This document shows positions 7,904 to 16,900 of a stretch of DNA of 64,000 nucleotides, piece after piece. This DNA comes from Bacteroidales bacterium (GTDB lineage: Bacteria > Bacteroidota > Bacteroidia > Bacteroidales > F082). A program made the translations under genes and the position numbers. The DNA lies in contig JAGCCO010000017.1 of assembly GCA_017651645.1 (NCBI GenBank), forward strand, positions 1-64,000, given 5' to 3'. How positions within the stretch are numbered: position 1 is the stretch's first letter; every line of letters begins with the position of its first letter. The notes under the pieces were generated by a model. That model had not been told where the DNA came from. It was given only the letters and a program-made list of their open reading frames with translations, and made no database searches.

Positions 7904-9226
7904 CTATTTCGTTGGTGCGCCACCGCCGAAGTCGTCATACATGATATTCTCCGGCGGGACGCCAAGGTTGTCAAGCATATTGACCACAGCGGCACTCATT
8001 GGGCCAGGACCGCACATATAGTATTCGATGTCCTCGGGAGCGCGATGATCCTTCAGATAGGTGTCGTACATCACATTGTGCACAAAGCTCGGGGTATAAG
8101 GCACACCAGCGGCATCGGCGGCGGGGTCGGGATGGTCTAAGGCCAAGTGGAAATGGAAGTTCGGGAAGTCTTTCTCGAGCTGACGGAAGTCATCGAGATA
8201 GAAGACCTCGTTCAGGGCACGTGCACCATAGAAATAGTGCATCTCGCGGTCTCTGACATTCAAGGTGCGGGTCAGATGCATGATCTGTGCACGCAAAGGC
8301 GCCATGCCAGCGCCACCGCCTACCCATATCATCTCTGGCAACAAGGTCCCTGAGCCCGTCGAAGGGCCGACATTACCATTATCGTGTTCCTTTACATGGA
8401 ACTCACCATAAGGCCCTGACATCAGCACCTTGTCGCCAGGCTTCAGCGAGAAGATATAGGATGAGGCAATGCCCGGGTTGACATTCATGAAGCTTGAGTG
8501 GTCAGGTTTGAAGGGTGGCGTGGCGATACGCACCGTCAGCATGAAGACATCGCCCTCGGCGGGATAGTTGGCCATGGAGTAGGCACGCACCGTCGGCTCG
8601 GTGTTGACGCAACGTAGGTCAAACATGTTGAACTTCTCCCATGAGGGAAGATACTCATTGCCAATCAGCTCCTTGTCGAAGTCAGCATACTTAATGTCGA
8701 ACTTCGGAATCTTGATTTGGGCGTAGGAACCGGGGATGAAGTCCATGTGCTCGCCCTCGGGCAACTGCACCTTGAACTCCTTGATGAAGGTGGCCACATT
8801 GCAGTTGCTGACCACCGTGCATTCGTATTCCTTGACATTCAGAATCGACTGCAGCACCACGATTTTAAGGTTCTCCTTTACCTTCACTTGACAGCCTAGA
8901 CGCCAATGGTCTTGAATCTGTTTGCGGGTAAAGAAGCCGACTTCGGTGGGCAGAATCGTGCCGCCACCTTCCACTACACGACATTTACACTGTCCGCAAG
9001 AGCCTTTGCCACCGCAAGCAGAAGCCAGATACACTTTCTGTTCAGCAAGGGTGTTGATGAGGGTGTTGCCTACGGGAACCGTCAGCTCTTTGTCATCGTT
9101 GATGGTGATTCTCACCTCACCTTTGGGCATGAGTTTGTTGCGCACCAAGAGCAACAGGGCCACCAGTAGGAGGACGATGCCTAAGAAAACGGCGATACTG
9201 AGTATTATGGTGGTGGTCATGTCCAT
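7904..9226 (-). CDS. nqrF: Na+-translocating NADH:quinone reductase subunit F
   Basis: NADH-oxidising entry subunit of Na+-NQR: one N-terminal transmembrane helix (residues 5-28), a plant-type [2Fe-2S] ferredoxin domain with C71, C77, C80 and C112 (CGGKGSCGQC), then a ferredoxin-reductase module with the FAD motif RAYSMANYP and the NADH motifs GGGAGMAPLRAQI and YYMCGPGPM. The C-terminus FGGGAPTK is family-typical, and 440 residues is slightly longer than usual. The excess is explained by a palindromic repeat at 8345-8368, translated as G-P-S-T-G-S-G-T at about residues 286-293, between the FAD and NADH lobes. Last gene of the operon. Confidence 0.96.
   Translation of the reverse strand: MDMTTTIILSIAVFLGIVLLLVALLLLVRNKLMPKGEVRITINDDKELTVPVGNTLINTLAEQKVYLASACGGKGSCGQCKCRVVEGGGTILPTEVGFFTRKQIQDHWRLGCQVKVKENLKIVVLQSILNVKEYECTVVSNCNVATFIKEFKVQLPEGEHMDFIPGSYAQIKIPKFDIKYADFDKELIGNEYLPSWEKFNMFDLRCVNTEPTVRAYSMANYPAEGDVFMLTVRIATPPFKPDHSSFMNVNPGIASSYIFSLKPGDKVLMSGPYGEFHVKEHDNGNVGPSTGSGTLLPEMIWVGGGAGMAPLRAQIMHLTRTLNVRDREMHYFYGARALNEVFYLDDFRQLEKDFPNFHFHLALDHPDPAADAAGVPYTPSFVHNVMYDTYLKDHRAPEDIEYYMCGPGPMSAAVVNMLDNLGVPPENIMYDDFGGGAPTK
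8345..8368 (-). repeat. Intragenic palindromic repeat, copy 2 (in nqrF)
   Basis: Plus-strand GGTCCCTGAGCC then CGTCGAAGGGCC; 22 of 24 bases agree with the copy in frdA (1395-1418). Both host genes are on the minus strand and the element has the same orientation, yet it is read here in a different frame (GPSTGSGT rather than ALRQAQGP). Confidence 0.85.
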
Positions 9227-9230
9227 GCGG

Positions 9231-9845
9231 TCAAAGTTTTATTCCCATAAACGCCATAAAAGCGATTCCCATCAAACCAGTGATTATGAACGAAATCCCC
9301 ACACCTTGCAGGGCTTTGGGGATCTTGGAATAGCGCAGTTTCTCGCGGATGGCGGCGATGGCCACAATGGCCAACAGCCAGCCTATGCCCGAGCCGAGGC
9401 CGAACACAGCCGCTTCACCCACATTGCTGAAGGCACGTTCCTGCATGAAGAGGGAGCAACCTAGGATGGCGCAGTTCACTGCAATCAGCGGGAGGAAAAT
9501 ACCCAAGGCGGAATACAGCGAAGGCGTGAAGGTCTCAATAATCATCTCCAAAATCTGCACGATAGCGGCGATGATGGCGATGAATATGATGTAGGTCAGG
9601 AAACTCAAATCAACGGTGGCGAATCTTGGACTAATCCATGCCAACGCACCAGGGGAGAGCAGATATTTGTTGATCAAGTAATTGACAGGAACAGTAACCA
9701 CCAACACGAAAGTCACAGCCAAGCCCAAGCCTGCACTAGTCTTGACGGTCTTCGAAACAGCAAGATAAGAACACATACCCAAGAAGTATGCGAAAATCAT
9801 GTTGTCGATGAAGACCGATTTTATGAACAGGTTGAGGTATTCCAT
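9231..9845 (-). CDS. nqrE: Na+-translocating NADH:quinone reductase subunit E
   Basis: Membrane subunit of Na+-NQR with six transmembrane helices, homologous to NqrD and RnfA, which with NqrD holds the intramembrane [2Fe-2S] centre. The 204-residue protein starts [32 protein letters not shown]; the conserved Cys lies in GMCSYLA and a second in [12 protein letters not shown]. Family hallmark [17 protein letters not shown] is present. The gene lies 4 bases before nqrF and 6 bases after nqrD. Confidence 0.95.
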   Translation of the reverse strand: MEYLNLFIKSVFIDNMIFAYFLGMCSYLAVSKTVKTSAGLGLAVTFVLVVTVPVNYLINKYLLSPGALAWISPRFATVDLSFLTYIIFIAIIAAIVQILEMIIETFTPSLYSALGIFLPLIAVNCAILGCSLFMQERAFSNVGEAAVFGLGSGIGWLLAIVAIAAIREKLRYSKIPKALQGVGISFIITGLMGIAFMAFMGIKL

Positions 9846-9851
9846 GGCCGC

Positions 9852-10478
9852 TTAGTTTTGGTTGTTTTCCTGCATTTCAGGGTTTCGTGTGCGTTGGATC
9901 CAAATGATGATACCGACCACGATGAGCGCCATCGGGGGCAGTATCATCAGGCCATTGTTCTGATAACCTGCCTCGTAGAATGATTGCGGAATGACTTGAT
10001 AACCGAGTAAAGTTCCCGAACCGAGCAACTCTCTGAAGAACGCTACGATGACAAGTATCAAGCTGTAGCCCAATCCGTTACCCAATCCGTCAAGGAAGGA
10101 TTCCCAAGGTCCATGCGAAAGCGCAAAAGCCTCCAACCGACCCATGATGATACAGTTGGTGATGATAAGACCCACATACACAGAGAGTTGCTTGCTGACT
10201 TCGTAGGCGAAGGCCTTCAAGAATTGGTCGATCATAATGACTAAAGTGGCGACAACGACCAACTGAACAATGATGCGGATGCGCGAGGGGATGCCCTTAC
10301 GCAGCAAGGAGATGATGAGGTTAGAGAGTGCGGTCACAATCGTCACGGAGGCACCCATCACCAAGGCGGGCTTGAGTTGGGCGGTCACGGCCAGGCATGA
10401 GCAGATACCCAACACCAATACGGTGACGGGATTGGTCTTGCGCAAGGGTTCTATGACGAGTTTCTTGAAGTTGGCCAT
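9852..10478 (-). CDS. nqrD: Na+-translocating NADH:quinone reductase subunit D
   Basis: Integral membrane subunit of Na+-NQR, six transmembrane helices, paired in inverted topology with NqrE. The 208-residue protein shows the conserved LVLGICSCLAVTAQLKPAL (Cys ligand region), VYVGLIITNCIIMGRLEAFA and DGLGNGLGYSLILV segments. Third-to-last gene of the operon, 3 bases after the nqrC stop. Confidence 0.95.
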   Translation of the reverse strand: MANFKKLVIEPLRKTNPVTVLVLGICSCLAVTAQLKPALVMGASVTIVTALSNLIISLLRKGIPSRIRIIVQLVVVATLVIMIDQFLKAFAYEVSKQLSVYVGLIITNCIIMGRLEAFALSHGPWESFLDGLGNGLGYSLILVIVAFFRELLGSGTLLGYQVIPQSFYEAGYQNNGLMILPPMALIVVGIIIWIQRTRNPEMQENNQN

Positions 10479-10481
10479 GGC

Positions 10482-11099
10482 TTATTCTCCTCTTTCTGCG
10501 AATTTCCTTAGGTATGCTGAATATTTCTCCAAAGTGCTGTCAATCATTTCTTTAACGCCGTTCGAGGTCTTGGTGGCACCTGTGATGGCATCAAATTCTA
10601 TTGGGACCAGAGTGCCGTTGTACATAATCTGTTTGCCGGCAAACTGGCTTTGGAACTTCTCCGTTGTGATCTCACCACCTAAGCCAGGGGTCTCCGACTT
10701 GTAGCCGAAAGTGGCACCCACAACCGCCTTGCCATCGGAGGCAATGGCGAGGTAACCCCAGATGGGACCCCAGAGTCCGTTGCCCTGCATAGGGATGACG
10801 CTGGTCTGGCGGTCGATGACGAACACAGGCAGACCTTCCTCGTTATCTGTCGGGTTGCCGTTTTCGTCCAAGAGGAATTCCGATGTGCAATGTTTTTCGA
10901 ACATCAGCGCTGCATTCTTGGCATTGACGTCTTGGATACCCGCTGCCGTAAGGATATTGATGCGTTTCTCGTTCTTCTCGTTGCGGTTTTGGAAGGGCTG
11001 TAGCCATATTGCCGTCACCGTGAGCAGGATAGCGACTACGACCACTAAGATCGTAGCGTACAAGAAGATATGTCGATTGCTGTTGATGTCTTTTTTCAT
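10482..11099 (-). CDS. nqrC: Na+-translocating NADH:quinone reductase subunit C
   Basis: Periplasmic-facing subunit with one N-terminal transmembrane helix (about residues 11-33) and an FMN-binding domain. The covalent FMN is expected on a Thr in the motif DAITGATKTSNGV near residue 173. The 205-residue protein is at the short end for NqrC, as in other Bacteroidota. Conserved blocks LWGPIWGYLAI and TPGLGGEI are present. Its start overlaps the nqrB stop by 4 bases. Confidence 0.94.
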   Translation of the reverse strand: MKKDINSNRHIFLYATILVVVVAILLTVTAIWLQPFQNRNEKNEKRINILTAAGIQDVNAKNAALMFEKHCTSEFLLDENGNPTDNEEGLPVFVIDRQTSVIPMQGNGLWGPIWGYLAIASDGKAVVGATFGYKSETPGLGGEITTEKFQSQFAGKQIMYNGTLVPIEFDAITGATKTSNGVKEMIDSTLEKYSAYLRKFAERGE

Positions 11100-12322
11100 G
11101 GTTTAGTAATTTTTTGTTGGACAAGTGCGCGCTTCTGACGCTTTTTGATGTTACGTGCCACGACGCAGTGATCGATGAGCGGCGCAAAGCAGTTCATGAG
11201 CAGGATGCTGAGCATCATGCCTTCGGGATAGGCAGGGTTGATGACGCGGAGCATCACAGCGAAGATGCCGATGAGCAGACCGTAGATCCACTTGCCGATG
11301 TTGGTCTGTGCCGCTGTGACAGGGTCGGTGGCCATGAAGACCGCGCCGAACATAAAGCCGCCCATGAGGTAATGATAATAGAACGGCAATTGCATGTATT
11401 CGTTGGCGCCTATGGCATTAAACAGCAGACCCATGAGGCCGCCGCCGACGATGACGGAGAGCATGATGCGCCAGCTGGCGATGCCGGTGAGTAGCAACAT
11501 GATGGCGCCCAACAAGACGGCAATTACCGATGTCTCACAGGTGGAGCCTGGGATAGTACCAATCAACATATCCAAAGCGGAAGCCGAGGGTCGCACCCCG
11601 GCGGCCAGTTCCGCCAAAGGCGTGGCGCTTGTGATTGCGTCGGTGCCCCAGAGGTCGTTGGCAATCCAAACGCTGTCGCCTGACATGCGAGTGGGATAGG
11701 CGAAGAACAGGAAGGCGCGTGCCACAAGGGCGGGGTTGAGGAAGTTCATACCTGTTCCACCGAAGACCTCCTTGCCGATGATGACGGCAAAGGCAGTAGC
11801 GATGGCAAGCTGCCACAAGGGCGTAGTGACCGGCACAATCATCGGGATAAGGAATCCCGTGACCAGGAAGCCTTCGTTTACCTCATGGTGGCGTATCTGA
11901 GCAAAGGTAAATTCTATGCCTAGACCGACGATATACGACACTGCAAGCATTGGCAGCATACGTAAGAATCCGAACCAGAGGCAGTACCACCAACTGGCCG
12001 CAGTACCCAGTTCATAAGGCCAATCTGTGGCATGGAGCGAGGTCTGATAGCCGATGTTCCACATGCCGAAGAGCATGGCAGGGACAAGGGCGATGACGAC
12101 TGTAATCATGGCGCGTTTCAGGTCGACGGCATCGCGTACATGGCAGCCGCGCTTGGTGACCCGATTCGGTGTAAAGGCGAAGGTATGGAAGGCTTCGTAA
12201 GTGCTTCCCAACCAAGCCCATTTCCCTTTAGGCTCATGCGTTTCAAACCACTTTGCCAGTCCGTTAAACGCATTACTCTTCACTTTATACTCTTCACTCC
12301 TCACTCTTAACTTCTTACTCAT
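11096..12322 (-). CDS. nqrB: Na+-translocating NADH:quinone reductase subunit B
   Basis: Main membrane subunit and sodium channel of NQR, about ten transmembrane helices, with covalent FMN on a Thr (TDAITSATPLAELA) and riboflavin. The 408-residue body matches the family (GKEVFGGTGMNFLNPALVARAFLFFAYP). Its start overlaps the nqrA stop (ATGA at 12319-12322). Odd feature: the first 17 or so residues (KKLRVRSEEYKVKSN) do not look like an NqrB N-terminus and are encoded by repeated GTGAAGAGT-like units (12273-12320), so the extreme N-terminus appears to have been replaced by repeat DNA. Confidence 0.95.
   Translation of the reverse strand: MSKKLRVRSEEYKVKSNAFNGLAKWFETHEPKGKWAWLGSTYEAFHTFAFTPNRVTKRGCHVRDAVDLKRAMITVVIALVPAMLFGMWNIGYQTSLHATDWPYELGTAASWWYCLWFGFLRMLPMLAVSYIVGLGIEFTFAQIRHHEVNEGFLVTGFLIPMIVPVTTPLWQLAIATAFAVIIGKEVFGGTGMNFLNPALVARAFLFFAYPTRMSGDSVWIANDLWGTDAITSATPLAELAAGVRPSASALDMLIGTIPGSTCETSVIAVLLGAIMLLLTGIASWRIMLSVIVGGGLMGLLFNAIGANEYMQLPFYYHYLMGGFMFGAVFMATDPVTAAQTNIGKWIYGLLIGIFAVMLRVINPAYPEGMMLSILLMNCFAPLIDHCVVARNIKKRQKRALVQQKITKP
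12273..12320 (-). repeat. Degenerate short tandem repeat encoding the NqrB N-terminus
   Basis: On the plus strand the units ACTCTTCACT, ACTCTTCACTCCT, CACTCTTAACT and CTTACT follow one another without interruption. Simple CT/A-rich heptamer-like units of this type recur between genes elsewhere in the window (43562-43597). Here the array overlaps the nqrA/nqrB junction and is translated. Confidence 0.6.
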
Positions 12323-13827
12323 GATAGGGCCTCCTTTCTCAGTTTCTCCAAGGCCTCGCGGATGATAGCTTGGATGTCGGTTTTCGAAGTGTCGATGAAC
12401 TCGCAGAGAGCGAAGTCTTCAGGTTCCACCTCATAGATGCCAAGGTTTTCCATCAACTCGATGTCACCGACAATGCAGGCCTTGATGAGTTGGGTGGGGT
12501 AGATGTCGAAGGGGAACACCCGCTCGAAGTTGCCTGTGAAGACCAAGGGACGCTCGTCGCCGTGGGTGTTGGTGTCGAATTTCCAGAGGTTCTCGAAACG
12601 TGGTAGTTTCATTCCCAATGGTTTAAATGTGCTCTTTGGCATAAAGCCGCTGAGGAAGGTTCGCGAGAAGCTGAATTTCCTGAATCCTGGCATTAGCCAC
12701 CCCATGAAGTCGTAGTAGTCACCCTCGGGAAGGATGCTCACAAGGTCGTCGTATGCACCAAGGAAACCATCGGCGGCGATTTGTGTACCGCTCAAAATGT
12801 CACCCGAGATGACGCGGTTTGCCTTTGTGGCATCGTAAGCATCCATCTTGGGGTAGTCATTGTTTAACAATTGTGCCTTAGTAATATCGGCCAAACAAGC
12901 CCCAGACTTGACGCGATAATAATGCGGATTCTTGATGTTGGGTCCGGCCACGGCGATGACCTTCTTAGGATTGTATACCCCTGTGGCAACCAGTTCGCCC
13001 AATATGGCCACATCTTGTAGGTTCATCGTCCAGACGACCTCACCTTTATTAATAGGGTCGATGTGGGCGATTTGTGTGCCGATGTTTCCCGATGGGTGGG
13101 GACCATTGATGTAGTGAATTGATAATTGAGAATTAACTTCGTTGAACTTGCTTTGGCTCGGCAGAGAAAGCAAGCTTTCTTTGTTCTCGCTTTGCGCAAG
13201 TTTGACAATTGAGAATTGCTTCGCAAGGTTTTGGTTAGGCCTAAAGCAGACATGTACCTTGCCATCAGTGAGATTCGTCAAGGCCTCAAGGCCTTTTTTC
13301 AGCCATTCCTCTTTGCCTTGCATGACAAAATCATAATCGGGTGCCAGAGGCGCGCTACTGAAGGCGCTGACGAAGATGGCTTTGGGCTTGTCATCGGGAT
13401 TGGCAATGGTGCCGAAAGGCCGTTGTCGCAACGTGGTCCAAAGGCCGCATTGCAGCATGGCCGCCTTGATGTCGTCAGCGGTCATAGTTGGCGAGGATTT
13501 GTAATCCAAGCCCATCGAACCCGCGGATTTGAAATCCGTTTCCACCACTACCTTCAAAAGCTTCCGTTTCTCGCCTCTCACAATGGCTTTCACCTGCCCG
13601 CTGACGGGCGAAGTGAAACAGATGCGCTCGTCGTTTTTGTCGCAAAACAAAGCGTCACCAACAGCCACGGCATCGCCTTCCTCGACCAACAAGCTCGGCG
13701 TGAGTCCCACGAAATCAGTGGGTTTCACGGCATAGGTCGAGATACTTCGAGCGTCGGTGAGGCGTAGTTCAGCCGCTCCACCGATGGGAAGGTCAAGGCC
13801 TTTTTGTATGGTGATGGTGTCTGACAT
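12319..13827 (-). CDS. nqrA: Na+-translocating NADH:quinone reductase subunit A
   Basis: Peripheral cytoplasmic subunit of NQR that helps form the quinone site. Start at ATG 13827 gives MSDTITIQKGLDLPIGGAAE, the family N-terminus; an ATG at 13872 lies in the promoter. At 502 residues it is longer than usual (about 450). Core motifs are present: LLVEEGDAVAVGDALFCDK, GLWTTLRQRPFGTI, GPHPSGNIGTQIAHI, and GWLMPGFRKFSFSRTF. The excess comes from two segments that look like inserted repeat DNA: residues about 97-111 (DFKSAGSMGLDYKS, 13495-13538) and about 200-238 (13111-13228), immediately before GPHPSGN. Both keep the frame. First gene of nqrABCDEF. Confidence 0.95.
   Translation of the reverse strand: MSDTITIQKGLDLPIGGAAELRLTDARSISTYAVKPTDFVGLTPSLLVEEGDAVAVGDALFCDKNDERICFTSPVSGQVKAIVRGEKRKLLKVVVETDFKSAGSMGLDYKSSPTMTADDIKAAMLQCGLWTTLRQRPFGTIANPDDKPKAIFVSAFSSAPLAPDYDFVMQGKEEWLKKGLEALTNLTDGKVHVCFRPNQNLAKQFSIVKLAQSENKESLLSLPSQSKFNEVNSQLSIHYINGPHPSGNIGTQIAHIDPINKGEVVWTMNLQDVAILGELVATGVYNPKKVIAVAGPNIKNPHYYRVKSGACLADITKAQLLNNDYPKMDAYDATKANRVISGDILSGTQIAADGFLGAYDDLVSILPEGDYYDFMGWLMPGFRKFSFSRTFLSGFMPKSTFKPLGMKLPRFENLWKFDTNTHGDERPLVFTGNFERVFPFDIYPTQLIKACIVGDIELMENLGIYEVEPEDFALCEFIDTSKTDIQAIIREALEKLRKEALS
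13111..13228 (-). repeat. Structured in-frame insertion in nqrA (about 36 codons)
   Basis: Minus strand: two direct copies of GAAG-n-AATTCTCAATT-n-TCAA flank a core of about 58 bases that starts AACTTGC and ends GCAAGTT, with an inner hairpin AGAAAGC/TT/GCTTTCT. The translated product has no counterpart in the NqrA family, where the lines before and after would join directly. Confidence 0.7.
13495..13538 (-). repeat. Paired palindromes in nqrA
   Basis: Two related palindromes, GGATTTGTAATCC (13495-13507) and CGGATTTGAAATCCG (13524-13538), separated by 16 bases. They encode DFKSAGSMGLDYKS at a position where NqrA is variable. Confidence 0.65.
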
Positions 13828-13845
13828 TGCATTCCATTTTAGCGG

Positions 13846-13853
13846 CAAAGATA
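13846..13853 (-). promoter_or_regulatory. -7 box of the nqr operon promoter
   Basis: Minus-strand TATCTTTG, 18 bases before the nqrA ATG; a TTTG lies 23 bases further upstream, slightly longer than the usual spacing. Confidence 0.6.
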
Positions 13854-13944
13854 TTGAAATTTTGCTCGTCAATGGTCAAAATCTGATAATAAAAGGCCCT
13901 GAATTCCGTTTCCTAATAGTCGTTCGGCATGAATTTTGAGATAT

Positions 13945-13978
13945 TTTGCCAAACCAAAGAGAGAATTTTGTACTTTCG
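13945..13978 (+). promoter_or_regulatory. Probable promoter of the TPR/beta-barrel pair
   Basis: TTTG (13945-13948), 22 bases, TACTTTCG (13971-13978, one mismatch to TAnnTTTG), 16 bases before the ATG at 13995. Confidence 0.5.
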
Positions 13979-13994
13979 TCAAAAATTTCAACCT

Positions 13995-16900
13995 ATGAGA
14001 CTACGACTGAAGTTTAGCTTGATATTGGGAATGATGATAATGCTTACCAATTCTATATCAGCGCAAAAGCATATCGAATCCTACGATCCCGAAGCGCTTT
14101 TCAACGAGGGCGTCCTGCTGTTTCAGAATCAGGAATACGGTGCTGCACTCAAGACCTTCACTCAATATCGCTCCCAAGCCGCTGATGCCAAGGCGCAGCG
14201 CTGTGTCGACGCACAGTATTATGAAGCGGTCAGCTCCCTTTATCTCGGTCATGCCGACGGCCCTGCCAAGGTTATCCAATTTGTGAACGACAACCCTGGC
14301 AGCACTTGGGCAAAGCATGCCAATTTCCTTTATGCCAATCATTTGTTCAAGGAGAAGAAATACAAGGAGGCTTTGGCTATCTATGAGAAGACGGATGTTT
14401 TTTCGCTCACCACTGATGAGGCTCAGCAGATGCAGTTCAATATGGGCTACTCCTATTTCCAGTCGGGCGAACTTGATAGGTCCATGCCTCTTTTCCATGG
14501 TCTGATGATGAACGAAGGGAAATATCAAGACCAGGCAAGGTATTATTACGCTCACATCCAGTATGTCAAAGAGAAATATAACGAAGCCTTGGACAACTTT
14601 CGCCGTCTGCGTTCGCATAAGGACTACGGCAATGTGGTGCCATCCTACATCATGCAGATTGACTATCTGAAAGGTGACTATGAGTCGGTGATTAAGGACG
14701 GTCCGGGTTATATCCAGCAGGCCGACAAGAAGCGGAAGTCGGAGATGGCCCAAATCGTTGCCGATGCCTATTTCCAACAGAAAAACTATGACAAGGCGCT
14801 TGAGTACTACGACATCTACAAAAAAAACCTGACCCGTGGCATCTCGCGCGAGGCCTATTATCAGATGGGCGTCAGCAAGATGATGAAGGAGAACTACAAG
14901 GGTTCCATCGCCGATTTGCAGAAAATCGCTGGTAACAGTGACATCCTTGCGCAATACGCTTCTTATTATCTTGCAACGAGCTATGCCAAGACGGGCGAAC
15001 CGAAATATGCCCGCAGTGCCTTCCATACCGCCTATTCCGCCGGATTTGACGCCGAACTCAGCGAAGAGGCCTTGTTCGACTATGCCCGACTGAGCCTCAT
15101 TCCTGGCGCCGACCCTTTCAACGAAGCCGTGGGTCTGCTCGATACATATATCGAAGAGCATCCAAAATCAGAACGGAAAGCAGAAGCGGATGGGATGGCC
15201 ATCTATCTGCTGTTGAACGCGAAAGAGAATGAAGAAGCCTTGGCCCGCCTCGAAGCGATGAAGAAGAAGAGCACTGAGTTGCAGACGGTTTACAATGAGC
15301 TGCTGTATTCGACAGGCATCGACAACTATCAGAAAGGCATCTACGACAAGGCTCAGGTGTATTTCTCCAAGATCATCAACAGCAAACAGTCGGCAACCAA
15401 CAAAGCCGAAGCTTGTTTCTGGTTGGGTGAGTCGGCCTACCAGCTGGGCGACTATACCCAAGCGGGCAAGTTCCTGACGCAGTTCAAGGCCATGAGCGCC
15501 GCGCCGAGTCTTCCGGAATACTGCCTCGCCGATTACGATTTGGGCTACATCTACTACCAGAAACAGGACTATGATGCCGCTGTGGGTTGTTTCCGTCGTT
15601 TCATCCAGAAAGCCGACGATAGCCAAAACGACCTCAAGACCGATGCATACATCCGTCTCGGCGACTGCTTCTTTATGGAAAGAAGCTATGACAATGCCAT
15701 CAACTATTACGACTTGGCCACACGCGTCGGGAAACGTGATGCCGACTACGCATTATACCAACAAGGCCTTTGTTATGGCGCGAAGGGCAATGTGAATCAA
15801 AAGATTGCTATGTTGAACGACTTGCTGGAGGCTTATCCGAGTACACCTTATTATGAACAGGCACTGTTCGAAATAGGTAACACTTATCTCGTGCATGGCG
15901 ACAAACGTTCGGCCATCGCCAACTTCAATCGTCTCATCAAGGACAGGCCGCGTTCCACTTACACACGCCAGGCCATGATGAAGGTGGGCATGATCTATTA
16001 CAACAACAACCAATACGACCAGGCCCTGACCAACCTGAAGAACTTGGTTGCTTCCTATCCCAACACCGATGAGTCGCGTGAGGCCCTGAGCATCATCCGC
16101 AGCATCTATATGGAAGAGAATAAGCTGAACGAGTACTTCGGCTATGTCAACGCCAACGGCGGACAGGTGAAAGTGACCCAGCAGGATTCGCTTGCCTTTG
16201 CCAATGCGGAGCTTTTCTATATGGATGGCCGTTACCAGCAGGCTCAGGCCGCGCTTCAATATTACTTCGACAATTTCAAGCGGGGGGCTTATCTCTTGAA
16301 AGCCCATTATTATGCGCTTGAATGTGCTGAGAAGATTGGGACCGAAGACCAAGTCATCACACACCTTGATTATATCTTGTCGCAGCCCGATAACGACTAT
16401 ACCGACAACGCCTTGCTTAAGATGGCGCGTATTGAGTATGAGAAAGGCAACTATCAGAAGGCGGGTGAGCATTATGAACGGCTGTCACGCATCACCGAGG
16501 AACCGTTGAAACGCTTGGAAGCCTTGGAAGGCAGCATGAAGAGCAACTTTTTCATGGGCAACTACGACAAGGCCTTGGAGATGGGAGAGAGCCTGCGCGT
16601 TTCGCGTGACCTGACCAACGAACAGGTCAACCAGATCAACCACATCATGGGCAAGTCGTACTACGAGAAGGGCAACTACAGCGCGGCCATAGAGAAACTC
16701 GACAAGAGCGCCCGCAACGACAAGTCGGTGTACGGTGCCGAGAGCGCCTATTACTCGGCGATGTCCTCCATAAAGCTGAAACAATATGACGAAGCCGAGA
16801 ACAAGGTGTTCAATATCGCCGACAACTTTTCGAGTTATGATTATTGGGTCGCCAAGTCGTTCATCGCATTGGCAGATGTGTATGTGGCCAAGGAAAACTA

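Noticed and set aside
14058..15161. Long minus-strand frame opposite the TPR protein gene
   Set aside because: Hydrophobic antisense shadow of repeated TPR codons, not a gene.
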